In this document: positions 43,620 through 51,663 of the stretch, piece by piece
Layout of the letters: each line of letters starts with the position of its first letter
Numbering within the stretch: the stretch's first letter is position 1
Assembly (NCBI GenBank): GCA_005116775.1
Contig: SWDN01000003.1
Span: 277,830 to 341,829, forward strand
DNA length: 64,000 nucleotides
Origin: Nitrospira sp.
Lineage (GTDB): Bacteria; Nitrospirota; Nitrospiria; Nitrospirales; Nitrospiraceae
Direction of reading: 5' to 3'
Made by a program: the position numbers and the translations under genes
Notes under the pieces: generated by a model
What the model was told of the DNA's origin: nothing
Database searches by the model: none
Seen by the model: only the letters and a program-made list of their open reading frames with translations

Positions 43620-44900
43620 TTAGTGCTGCACATGGCGTGAGAACGCGCGATGGGCAATATCTGTCCGATAGTGTGCGCCGTCAAACACTATCGACTGAGT
43701 CGCCCGATAGGCTTCTGCCTGTGCAGCTTCAAGAGTCTTTCCACGTCCCGTAATTCCCAATACCCGTCCCCCGGCCGTTACCACCTCATTGCCGACTCGC
43801 GTCGTGCCGGCATGAAATACCAGCGTCGTCGTATCGGTCATGGCCGGTAGTCCATGAATCGCTCGGCCGGTCTGATAGACACCGGGATAGCCTTCGGAAG
43901 TCATCACGACACACACGGCTATTTCATCATGCCAGTTCACGGTCAGTTGATCGAGCCGATGCTCGACTACCGCTTCCACGACATCCAACAAATCGGTCTT
44001 GAGCAACGGGAGGACAACCTGTGTTTCCGGATCCCCCATCCTTGCATTGAACTCCAAGACATAGGGCATCCCATTCACGATCATCAGTCCGGCATACAAC
44101 ACACCTTGGAATGGACAACCCATGCGAGACAGGGCTTCGACGGCAGGATAGAGGACATCTTTGGTGACCTGCTCGCGGAGGGCCGCAGTGCCGATCGGCG
44201 CAGGACAGTATGCCCCCATGCCCCCGGTGTTCGGCCCCGTATCGCCATCCCCGACTCGTTTATGGTCTTGCGCCGGCAGCATCGGTACGACAGTCAGACC
44301 ATCTGTGAACGCCATGATCGTCAGCTCCTCCCCGTCAAGGAACTGCTCGATCAATACGCGCTGACCAGCCTGACCAAATATCCCATGCTCCATTGAGTCA
44401 CGAACGGCTTGTTTCGCCTCTTCACGGGTCGTCGCAACCACTACACCCTTTCCCTGAGCCAGTCCATCGGCCTTCACCACCACGGGCAACTCATGGTGAT
44501 CGAGATAGGCCAACGCCAGCTCGACCCGTTCGAAGCTTTGCGACTTCGCCGTGAGAATCTTCGCACTGGCCATGATCTCTTTGGAAAAGACCTTGCTGGC
44601 TTCAATGCGCGCAGCCCCCTTGCTCGGTCCGAATATTCTGAGGTGTGATTTTCGAAATTCGTCGACAATGCCCAAGGCAAGCGAGGCTTCTGGTCCCACG
44701 ACTGTCAGATCGATCTGTTCCGACAGCACAAAGGCTTTGAGTCCGGCAATATCGTCGGCTTTAATCGGGACGCATGCTGCAAGCGACTCGATTCCTGCAT
44801 TACCAGGCGCACAATACAGGGTCGGCGTACGGGGACTTTGCGCAAGCTTCCATACGATCGCGTGCTCACGTCCACCACTGCCCACAACAAGAATTTTCAT
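43620..44900 (-). CDS. purD: Phosphoribosylamine-glycine ligase
   Basis: PurD joins phosphoribosylamine and glycine in purine synthesis. From ATG 44900 the 426-aa ATP-grasp enzyme shows ILVVGSGGREHAIVWKLA, GPEASLALGIVDEF, GPSKGAARIEASK, VLIEQFLDGEELT and FNARMGDPETQVVLP. It is downstream of purH on the same strand, as is usual, with an inverted-repeat element in the 128-bp gap. Confidence 0.96.
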   Translation of the reverse strand: MKILVVGSGGREHAIVWKLAQSPRTPTLYCAPGNAGIESLAACVPIKADDIAGLKAFVLSEQIDLTVVGPEASLALGIVDEFRKSHLRIFGPSKGAARIEASKVFSKEIMASAKILTAKSQSFERVELALAYLDHHELPVVVKADGLAQGKGVVVATTREEAKQAVRDSMEHGIFGQAGQRVLIEQFLDGEELTIMAFTDGLTVVPMLPAQDHKRVGDGDTGPNTGGMGAYCPAPIGTAALREQVTKDVLYPAVEALSRMGCPFQGVLYAGLMIVNGMPYVLEFNARMGDPETQVVLPLLKTDLLDVVEAVVEHRLDQLTVNWHDEIAVCVVMTSEGYPGVYQTGRAIHGLPAMTDTTTLVFHAGTTRVGNEVVTAGGRVLGITGRGKTLEAAQAEAYRATQSIVFDGAHYRTDIAHRAFSRHVQH

Positions 44901-44911
44901 CTCAATCCACT

Positions 44912-45025
44912 TGTGATAGGTGATGAGTGATGAATGACGAATTGGAGAGAAAGACAGAGAGGCAAACGCTCGCTGCGAAAACTTTCTCGACGAACTGATC
45001 ACGCATCACTGATCGCTCATCACAC
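44912..45025. repeat. Imperfect inverted repeat between purH and purD
   Basis: TTGTGATAGGTGATGAGTGA (44912 onward) is imperfectly complementary to TGATCACGCATCACTGATCG... ending near 45024, over about 26 bases. The repeated unit is GTGATGAG. It fills the purH-purD gap and may end or attenuate the purH transcript. Confidence 0.6.
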
Positions 45026-45028
45026 TGA

Positions 45029-46582
45029 CTAGTGTCGGAAGTGGCGCATGCCCGTCATAATCATCGCCACCCCCTGCTCATCACAGGCTTTGATGATTTC
45101 AGCATCACGAATCGAACCGCCAGGCTGAATCACTGTGGTGATTCCTGCTTGAACAGCGGCATCCAATCCATCTCGGAACGGAAAGAATGCGTCTGATGCC
45201 ATTACACAACCCTTGATCGGCATCTGAGCTTTCATCGCTGCGAGTTTCACCGAATCGACTCGGCTCATCTGGCCTGCGCCAATTCCCACCGTCTGCCCTG
45301 GCTTCGCATAAATAATGGCATTCGACTTCACATGTTTGCAGATCTTCCAGGCAAAGGCGCAGGCCGCATATTCCTCGTCCGTCGGTTTGCGCACGGTCGG
45401 GACGTTGAGCGCTCTCAGATCGGTCAAGACGCCGAGATCCCGATCCTGGACGATCAAACCGCCAACTAATTTCTTGAGATCGAAGCCTTCCTGCTTTCCC
45501 TTGGTGAGAGGTCCGACATCAAGTAAACGCAGGTCTTTCTTGCGTCTCAATTCTGCCAGCGCATCCTCTGCAAAGCCAGGCGCAATGACCACTTCGACAA
45601 ATGTGGACGTGATTTCCTTCGCCGCAACCAAGTCCACCGGACGGTTGAAGGCAATCACGCCACCGAACGCCGAGATAGGGTCGGTCTCCCGAGCCTTTAC
45701 ATAAGCCTCAACGGGCGTCGAACCCAATGCCACACCGCAGGGATTGTTGTGCTTAATAATGGCGACGGCAATTTCACTGTACTCTTTCGCCAGTTCCAAT
45801 GCCGAATTGGCATCAAGAAAATTGTTATATGACATCGCCTTGCCGTGCAGGATCTTTCCGCGAGAGACCGACGGCTCAGTCGAATGCAGCTCACGATAGA
45901 AGGCCCCCTGCTGATGCGGATTCTCTCCATAACGAAGCATCTCCGCCCGCTCGAACTGCAAGGACAATATTTTTGGAAACTTCACGTCACCGCCCTGTAC
46001 CTGCTGCTCAAGATATCCGGCAATCAGACTGTCGTATCGCGCTGTGTGTTGGAAGACCTTCATGGCCAGCTCACGACGCAACTCGCGTGATACCGTCCCG
46101 TCTTTCGCCGCATCGAGTACGCGCTGGTAATCAGTCGGATCGACGACCACCAACACATCTTCGTGATTTTTGGCGGCAGAACGCAGCATCGACGGCCCGC
46201 CGATATCGATATTCTCAATGGCTTCTTCAAAGGCGCAGTGGGGCTTCGCAATTGTCGCTTCGAATGGATAGAGATTGACCACGACGACGTCGATAGGCCC
46301 AATCCCCTGCTGCTGCATCTGCTCGACATGGGCCGGCAACGAACGACGACCGAGTAAGCCGCCATGAATCTTGGGATGCAGCGTTTTGACACGGCCATCG
46401 AGAATTTCCGGTGAACCAGTGTAGGCCGCAACATCTGTGACCGTGACGCCAGCATCTCGCAGGGCTTTCGCGGTTCCTCCAGTCGAAAGGATCTCGGCCC
46501 CCAAGGCTTCAAGCCCTTTCGCCATCTCTACTACACCGGTCTTCTCCGACACGCTGATTAATGCCCGCTTGATGCCGGCCAT
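45029..46582 (-). CDS. purH: Bifunctional AICAR transformylase/IMP cyclohydrolase
   Basis: PurH performs the last two steps of IMP synthesis. The 517-aa protein has the N-terminal IMP cyclohydrolase domain (ALISVSEKTGVVEMAKGL, STGGTAKALRDAG, DIGGPSMLRSAAKN). The C-terminal transformylase domain shows YGENPHQQ, IKHNNPCGVA and GIGAGQMSRVDS. Length matches the family; no damage was seen. Confidence 0.96.
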   Translation of the reverse strand: MAGIKRALISVSEKTGVVEMAKGLEALGAEILSTGGTAKALRDAGVTVTDVAAYTGSPEILDGRVKTLHPKIHGGLLGRRSLPAHVEQMQQQGIGPIDVVVVNLYPFEATIAKPHCAFEEAIENIDIGGPSMLRSAAKNHEDVLVVVDPTDYQRVLDAAKDGTVSRELRRELAMKVFQHTARYDSLIAGYLEQQVQGGDVKFPKILSLQFERAEMLRYGENPHQQGAFYRELHSTEPSVSRGKILHGKAMSYNNFLDANSALELAKEYSEIAVAIIKHNNPCGVALGSTPVEAYVKARETDPISAFGGVIAFNRPVDLVAAKEITSTFVEVVIAPGFAEDALAELRRKKDLRLLDVGPLTKGKQEGFDLKKLVGGLIVQDRDLGVLTDLRALNVPTVRKPTDEEYAACAFAWKICKHVKSNAIIYAKPGQTVGIGAGQMSRVDSVKLAAMKAQMPIKGCVMASDAFFPFRDGLDAAVQAGITTVIQPGGSIRDAEIIKACDEQGVAMIMTGMRHFRH

Positions 46583-46721
46583 AGATGACTCCTTGGAAAA
46601 CGTTCAATTGATGTGACGTGACTTGGAAGGCGCGGCGAAGGATAGCAAATGGATACTTGCCTTACAAGAGGGATATCGATGCTCCTCACCTTGAAAATCC
46701 TATGGCTACCCACTTCTAACT

Positions 46722-46779
46722 ATTTGGGCAAAACCCCCAAATCCTATCTGGCATGACCCTACGCAGTATGGTAGGGTCA
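46722..46779 (+). promoter_or_regulatory. Two hairpins upstream of the first OmpA module
   Basis: ATTTGGG-CAAAACC-CCCAAAT (46722-46742) and TGACCCTAC-GCAGTATG-GTAGGGTCA (46754-46779) are perfect stems of 7 and 9 bp, 39 bases upstream of the ATG at 46818. They may be operators, a structured leader or a terminator of unknown transcript. No comparable pair precedes the second module. Confidence 0.55.
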
Positions 46780-46817
46780 CACAGGTCGATCAGCCAACTC
46801 CCCACGAGAACTGGTTT

Positions 46818-47678
46818 ATGATGCGCAGAGCGATTCTAGGCGCAGGCGCTGTCGCACTGACCCTCCTTGCCGCAATCTGCATTCCACGCCATCTTCCAAC
46901 ATCGGCAGCATCGAGACCTCTCACTCCTGCAAACTTTCATGCGCATGTCGAACGAGGAATTCTGACTCTCCGCGGCTCGCTTCCCAATGAACGCGACAAG
47001 ACCGCAATCCTTCAGCGCGCGAAAGAACTCTACGGAAAAGCGCCGGGCCTCGTTGTCGATGAACTGGTCATAGACACGAACGTGGGGTCTGCTGCGTGGG
47101 CCGACAACGTTCCTCAAATCCTTCCCATCTTGGGACACATGGTGGAACGAGGCTCCGTTATTATCGACGGCCGCACGATCGTCGTCAGCGGCCGTGTCGA
47201 CAGCAATCAGGCCAAAGCCGCTCTCCTGCGAGAGATTGCCCCACTTGCGCAGACAGGGCTCCAATTGGAAGATCATGTGTTGGCGGGATTACCTTCGTCA
47301 CCTTCCCCCTCGTTACAGAAGAAATTGAATGATATTCTTTCGCACGCCTCCATCGAGTTCGAATCGAATACCACCGCGATGACTCTACACAGTCGCGCCA
47401 CGTTGGACCAGCTGGTCGCGCAGTTGCGTCATGCCCCACACGCCACGATCGAGATCGCCGGACATACGGACAAATACGGCGATCCAGGTTATAACCTTCA
47501 ACTCAGCCGCCGCCGCGCAGAAGCCGTGCGGCAATACTTCACCAGCCATGGCCTGACTAATCAGTTTACTGCCGTTGGCTACGGCGCATCCCGACCACTG
47601 TCGGCGGCACAAACACGAACCGGTCTCCAACATAACCGTCGTATCGAATTACGCGTGAAAGGAGCGAGCGATCTATGA
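46818..47678 (+). CDS. BON/OmpA-type envelope protein, copy 1
   Basis: The 286-aa protein has a hydrophobic signal-anchor (residues 5-25, AILGAGAVALTLLAAICIP). Two BON-like segments follow (residues 36-86, ANFHAHVERGILTLRGSLPNE; and 105-155, IIDGRTIVVSGRVDS). The C-terminal OmpA domain (165-283) has IEIAGHTDKYGDPGYNLQLSRRRAEAV with the Asp and Arg that bind peptidoglycan diaminopimelate. It probably sits in the periplasm, anchored in the membrane. It overlaps the next gene as ATGA. Paralogue at 49502. Confidence 0.85.
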   Translation: MMRRAILGAGAVALTLLAAICIPRHLPTSAASRPLTPANFHAHVERGILTLRGSLPNERDKTAILQRAKELYGKAPGLVVDELVIDTNVGSAAWADNVPQILPILGHMVERGSVIIDGRTIVVSGRVDSNQAKAALLREIAPLAQTGLQLEDHVLAGLPSSPSPSLQKKLNDILSHASIEFESNTTAMTLHSRATLDQLVAQLRHAPHATIEIAGHTDKYGDPGYNLQLSRRRAEAVRQYFTSHGLTNQFTAVGYGASRPLSAAQTRTGLQHNRRIELRVKGASDL

Positions 47679-49006
47679 CTCTGCTCATCGGGCAAATGCT
47701 GGGATGCCTCATCATCGCGGCTGGAATCGGAGTCACAGTCGGTTGGCTCCTACGTCAGCTCGCAGCCGGCCGACTGACCCAACAGTCGATGGACCTCACC
47801 GCCATGCTGCGCCTCAAAGAACAGACACTGGAGAAAGTCCAGCATCAACTGCACATCCAAGCCTCCGAGATACACATGCTCGAAAACAAGGTCATCGAAA
47901 CCGAAGAGGTCGGTCAAGCCGCCGCGCAAGAACTTGCATCGAGACACAACCGCATTGAAGCGCTTCAAGAGGAATTGGCCCGTCGCACACAGCAAGTGAT
48001 CGCGCTAGAGACACGAGCGGCCGCAGGAGATCGGCAGGTGAGTGAGCCTGACGCAGCAGCCGTCGCACAGTCGGAGGAAAGCCGGCAACTTCATCTCACA
48101 AACCAGACGCTCAAACAGACACTCGAATCGAATGAGCAAGAACGACTGGCTCTTCAGGGACGCCTTGCTGAATTGGATGCAACCTTCACGGAAGTGACTC
48201 GGCTGCGCGCGCGCGTGGAGGAGCTCGAAGCAGCCCAAGGACGAGTCCATTGGTTGGAAGTGCAACTCAGCGATCGAGACGCAGAGCATCGAACCGCGCT
48301 ACACCAACTCAACGACCAACTGATCGAGCGAGACCGGCGCATCGGCGAGCTGGAGCCCCTCGCCCAACGGCTTCCTGAGCACGAGGAAACACGACAACCG
48401 TGGGCATCAACACAGGCGCATACGACTAAATACCGCGATGACCACATTGCCGCGTTGCAAGAGCAGCTCGCCGCGCAAGACCAGCTCCATGCCCAGATGG
48501 GATTTGACAAGCAGCTCCTCAATGAGCAAGCGAAACAGATCGACGATCTACAGCGTCGTATTCAAGAACTCGACGCGCACCGACAAGACCTTGAGCATCA
48601 ACTTCTATCGGCAGGAGACGACAAGCAGAGAGAAATGGACCGCCTCCGCAAACGCGCGGTCGAAATGCAAGCTGCTCTCCGTATGAAGACCGATGGAGGA
48701 GCCGTGCCTCCTCTCCAGAAGCCTCGTCAGAGTGGGGGCCAGCTCAGTCTATTGGTCGAGCAGACACATCCGGCGAAAGAGAGACCGAAAGACGACCTGA
48801 GTCAGATTCATGGGATCGGTCCCGTCTTTGCGCGTACCCTGAATAAGATGGGGCTGTATTGCTTTTCCCAGATTGCGAACTGGAAGCCAGAGGACATCGA
48901 CAAGGTTGCAAAGAAGCTCTACACCGCCCCGGACCGGATCAAGCGCGACAACTGGGTTAATGAGGCCAAACGACTGCACGAGCAGAAGTACGGCCAGAAA
49001 CTCTGA
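47675..49006 (+). CDS. Membrane coiled-coil protein with C-terminal helix-hairpin-helix, copy 1
   Basis: The 443-aa protein starts with one span (GQMLGCLIIAAGIGVTVGWLL). A long charged coiled coil (residues 35-345) follows, then a C-terminal domain at about 375-440 (IHGIGPVFARTLNKMGLYCF...IANWKPEDIDKVAKKL...). This last part resembles the HhH/DUF4332-like domain of ribosomal-L21/flagellar-type tails as I recall. Overlapping the OmpA gene suggests a tethering pair; direct interaction is inference. Confidence 0.8.
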   Translation: MTLLIGQMLGCLIIAAGIGVTVGWLLRQLAAGRLTQQSMDLTAMLRLKEQTLEKVQHQLHIQASEIHMLENKVIETEEVGQAAAQELASRHNRIEALQEELARRTQQVIALETRAAAGDRQVSEPDAAAVAQSEESRQLHLTNQTLKQTLESNEQERLALQGRLAELDATFTEVTRLRARVEELEAAQGRVHWLEVQLSDRDAEHRTALHQLNDQLIERDRRIGELEPLAQRLPEHEETRQPWASTQAHTTKYRDDHIAALQEQLAAQDQLHAQMGFDKQLLNEQAKQIDDLQRRIQELDAHRQDLEHQLLSAGDDKQREMDRLRKRAVEMQAALRMKTDGGAVPPLQKPRQSGGQLSLLVEQTHPAKERPKDDLSQIHGIGPVFARTLNKMGLYCFSQIANWKPEDIDKVAKKLYTAPDRIKRDNWVNEAKRLHEQKYGQKL

Positions 49007-49501
49007 CGCAGACCGCTCTGAGCATATCGTACACTTTCCGCCTGATTCCTGTCGCAATCACCTATTGAGGTGGGCTCTTTCATACATTGAAGACTGACGA
49101 CCATGATGGAAAGTAATTTATGACCTTATCAACACAACTCATTGAAGCTGTGGAGCTATTTATCTGAAAAGGAATGCCATCGCAGCATACCAGACATTGT
49201 CATTTTTATCGGAATGGAATAACACCGATAAACCATCTGCATCCAGTCAAATGAGTATTTGTCAATATATTTAATGGGATAGATATTCTAACCTGCGCAT
49301 TGCACCTGGCCATACCCGCTCGTCTTACTAAAAAACTTCAGACAGACTCCTGAAAAGCATCAATGCCACTCGATGAGCTGCCAAAGTTCCACAGACTGGG
49401 AAGATTTTTACCGGAAAGAACTGGCTCTCGGCACACTTTTCCCACTTTTCTGCTAGGTTTTACTGAGGCGGCATCAGCCTAGGTGGCCAAGTGGGTAACG
49501 C
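49007..49501. other. 495-bp AT-rich intergenic region between the two modules
   Basis: No ORF with a ribosome site or family features is visible, apart from the shadow ORF that starts at 49483. The base composition is clearly more AT-rich than the surroundings. I see no strong promoter or terminator hairpin. It may carry the promoter of the second module; the sequence just before ATG 49502 has no classical AGGAGG. Confidence 0.5.
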
Positions 49502-50629
49502 ATGAAGAGTGTTGCGATTTTAGCATCTGGAATTGTTGCGCTCGGCCTGTTGGCCTTGCTCTGTCTTCCACGCCACGTCTCTACTGCACCGGCATCTGGG
49601 CCAGCTACACCGGCCAATTTTCATGCGCGCGTCGAATATGGAACACTCATTCTTCGCGGTTCGCTTCCCAGTGAATCGATAAAGACTGCCATTCTGTTGC
49701 AAGCCCAAGAGCTCTACGGAACCACGCCAGGGAACGTTATCGATGAGTTGACGGTGGACCCAAGAGTGGGACCTGCCGCTTGGGCAGACAATATCGCTCA
49801 GATCCTCCCTGTCTTGAACCACATGGCGGAACGAGGCGCAATCATCATCGATGGCCGCACGATCGTCGTCAGCGGTCAGGTGGAAGGTCTCCGTACCAAG
49901 GCAGCCGTGCTACAAGATATTGCCGCCCTCACACAGACAGGGCTGGAACTGGAAGATCGTATTCTGGCAGGGAAATTCACGACGGGCCGCTCCGCGAAGA
50001 CTCCCTCTTCGACCACCCCATCCCAGAAAGCGCCCTCCTCCAAGCCTCCTGTACTGGTGGCATCTTCATCGCCACATGCGTCTTCCACTGCAGGACTGTC
50101 TCAAAAGATTCTCACTCCGAAGACGCCTTCGCAGACCGTGGCCCACACCCCCACAGCTTCCATGCCTCCTGCCTCATCCCATAAGACCGCTCCCCTTGCG
50201 ATGGCCCTAGCCCCAAAGGCTTCACCAGCAACTTCATCAGTGAGTGCGCCCTCTCCTGACTCGCTTCAAAAGAAGGTGAGTAAGGTCCTCTCCCGTTCGT
50301 CCATTGAGTTCGAATCAAAAAGCACCACAATGACCCTCAACAGCCTTGTCGTGCTGGATCAGCTCATTACCGAACTCCGTCAATCCCCTCGCATAGCCAT
50401 TGAGATCGGAGGGCATACGGATAAATATGGCGAGCCGGAATATAATCTTCAACTGAGCCAGCGCCGTGCTGACGCCGTGCGGCGCTACTTTACCAAGCAC
50501 GGCCTAACCAACCAGATCACCGCTGTCGGCTACGGTGCCTCACGACCTCTGTCAGCGGCAGAGAATCGGGTCGGCCTCCAGCGCAACCGGCGCATTGAAC
50601 TTCGACTGAAAGGACAGCCAGACCTATGA
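49502..50629 (+). CDS. BON/OmpA-type envelope protein, copy 2
   Basis: The 375-aa paralogue of 46818 keeps the signal (SVAILASGIVALGLLALLCLP), the two BON-like segments (ANFHARVEYGTLILRGSLPSE; IIDGRTIVVSGQVEG) and the OmpA domain (IEIGGHTDKYGEPEYNLQLSQRRADAV). A Ser/Pro/Thr/Lys/Ala-rich spacer of about 90 residues is inserted before the OmpA domain, making the reach longer. It overlaps the next gene as ATGA. Confidence 0.85.
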   Translation: MKSVAILASGIVALGLLALLCLPRHVSTAPASGPATPANFHARVEYGTLILRGSLPSESIKTAILLQAQELYGTTPGNVIDELTVDPRVGPAAWADNIAQILPVLNHMAERGAIIIDGRTIVVSGQVEGLRTKAAVLQDIAALTQTGLELEDRILAGKFTTGRSAKTPSSTTPSQKAPSSKPPVLVASSSPHASSTAGLSQKILTPKTPSQTVAHTPTASMPPASSHKTAPLAMALAPKASPATSSVSAPSPDSLQKKVSKVLSRSSIEFESKSTTMTLNSLVVLDQLITELRQSPRIAIEIGGHTDKYGEPEYNLQLSQRRADAVRRYFTKHGLTNQITAVGYGASRPLSAAENRVGLQRNRRIELRLKGQPDL

Positions 50630-50976
50630 GCGCGTACATCAACCAAATGCTGGGGTGCCTGATTATTGCGGCTGGGATCGGCGGTGTAGTCGGATGGCTA
50701 TTGCGGCACGTTTCCGCCGGCAAGAGTGCGCAATTACTCGCCGACGTGACCGCCATGATGCGTCTCAAAGAGCAAATGCTGGAAAAGGCTCGGCATGAGC
50801 TGAGAGAGGCCACTTCGAAACTACAGGCCATCGAAAACCCAGCGGCCGCCCTTCAAGAAGCCGAGCTTCAGGCGAGCGCGCGGGATCGACACATCCGCGA
50901 ACTCGAACAATGTGAACGGCAGCAGAACATCGAAGCAGAAGATAACGAATCTCTTCCTGCAGACAGAGCAGCCTGA
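50626..50976 (+). CDS. Short membrane coiled-coil protein, copy 2
   Basis: This 116-aa paralogue of the N-terminal part of 47675 shares the span (INQMLGCLIIAAGIGGVVGWLLRH) and the first coiled coil (MMRLKEQMLEKARHELRE). It ends after about 116 residues, so it lacks the long coiled coil and the C-terminal HhH domain. It could be a truncated copy or a shortened partner. Confidence 0.75.
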   Translation: MSAYINQMLGCLIIAAGIGGVVGWLLRHVSAGKSAQLLADVTAMMRLKEQMLEKARHELREATSKLQAIENPAAALQEAELQASARDRHIRELEQCERQQNIEAEDNESLPADRAA

Positions 50977-51058
50977 TCGTACCCCCATTTGCCAGAAAGA
51001 TTTCTCCTGCGATGGGAGGAGTGTATCTCAGTTTACTTACCCATACCCTCACCCTGCA

Positions 51059-51415
51059 CTAGTCGAACGTTCTAGACCATGGATCCCCTCCCAAGAGAAG
51101 AAGATAACGGTTGAGGCGAGCGCGAGCTTGTTCTTCTATCCCAATAAACTGGATACCAAATCGAAAACCTTGAACCCAGCGCACCACGGCCAGAGACACA
51201 CGCATGGACGGCTCGGATCCATGAAAAAGGAGCCGCACCTGAAGGTTATCGCCGACTTTGACTGGCAGGGAACTTTCCACTAAACAGCCACACTCCGACA
51301 TGTCAAGAGTCCAGCCCTCACCCACCCGCAGACCCCGCGCAAGGGCGATGGAACACCGAAGCGTGACACGCTCATGAGCCCGAGAGTCTCCGATTTTTAT
51401 CTGGCGAGAAACCAT
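51059..51415 (-). CDS. PilZ domain protein, copy 2
   Basis: From ATG 51415, with GGAGGG eight bases upstream, the 118-aa protein has RAHERVTLRCSI (RxxxR-type), DMSECGCLVESSLP ((D/N)xSxxG) and FRFGIQFIG. It probably binds cyclic di-GMP. The longer track ORF upstream is not credible. It is convergent with the OmpA module and may signal envelope state. Confidence 0.82.
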   Translation of the reverse strand: MVSRQIKIGDSRAHERVTLRCSIALARGLRVGEGWTLDMSECGCLVESSLPVKVGDNLQVRLLFHGSEPSMRVSLAVVRWVQGFRFGIQFIGIEEQARARLNRYLLLLGGDPWSRTFD

Positions 51416-51663
51416 GGCGTGGCCCTCCTTCGACCTCTCCTGGACACCCGCACTGCGTGGCGCCACAACACTGGCTACTGTGTTACGGCATAACCCATGT
51501 CGTATGAGAAAGCCTATCCAGTGCGTTGCCTCTGCAAAAGACCTGAAGGAGTTACCTCGGAAGGGGGGGAGGGGCTGGGGAGCAGCCAGGCGCCATTTTT
51601 GCTCGCAGAATGCGCACATTCTTGTCGTGCGCGTTCCGCGAGCAAAAGGACGACCGGTGCCCG

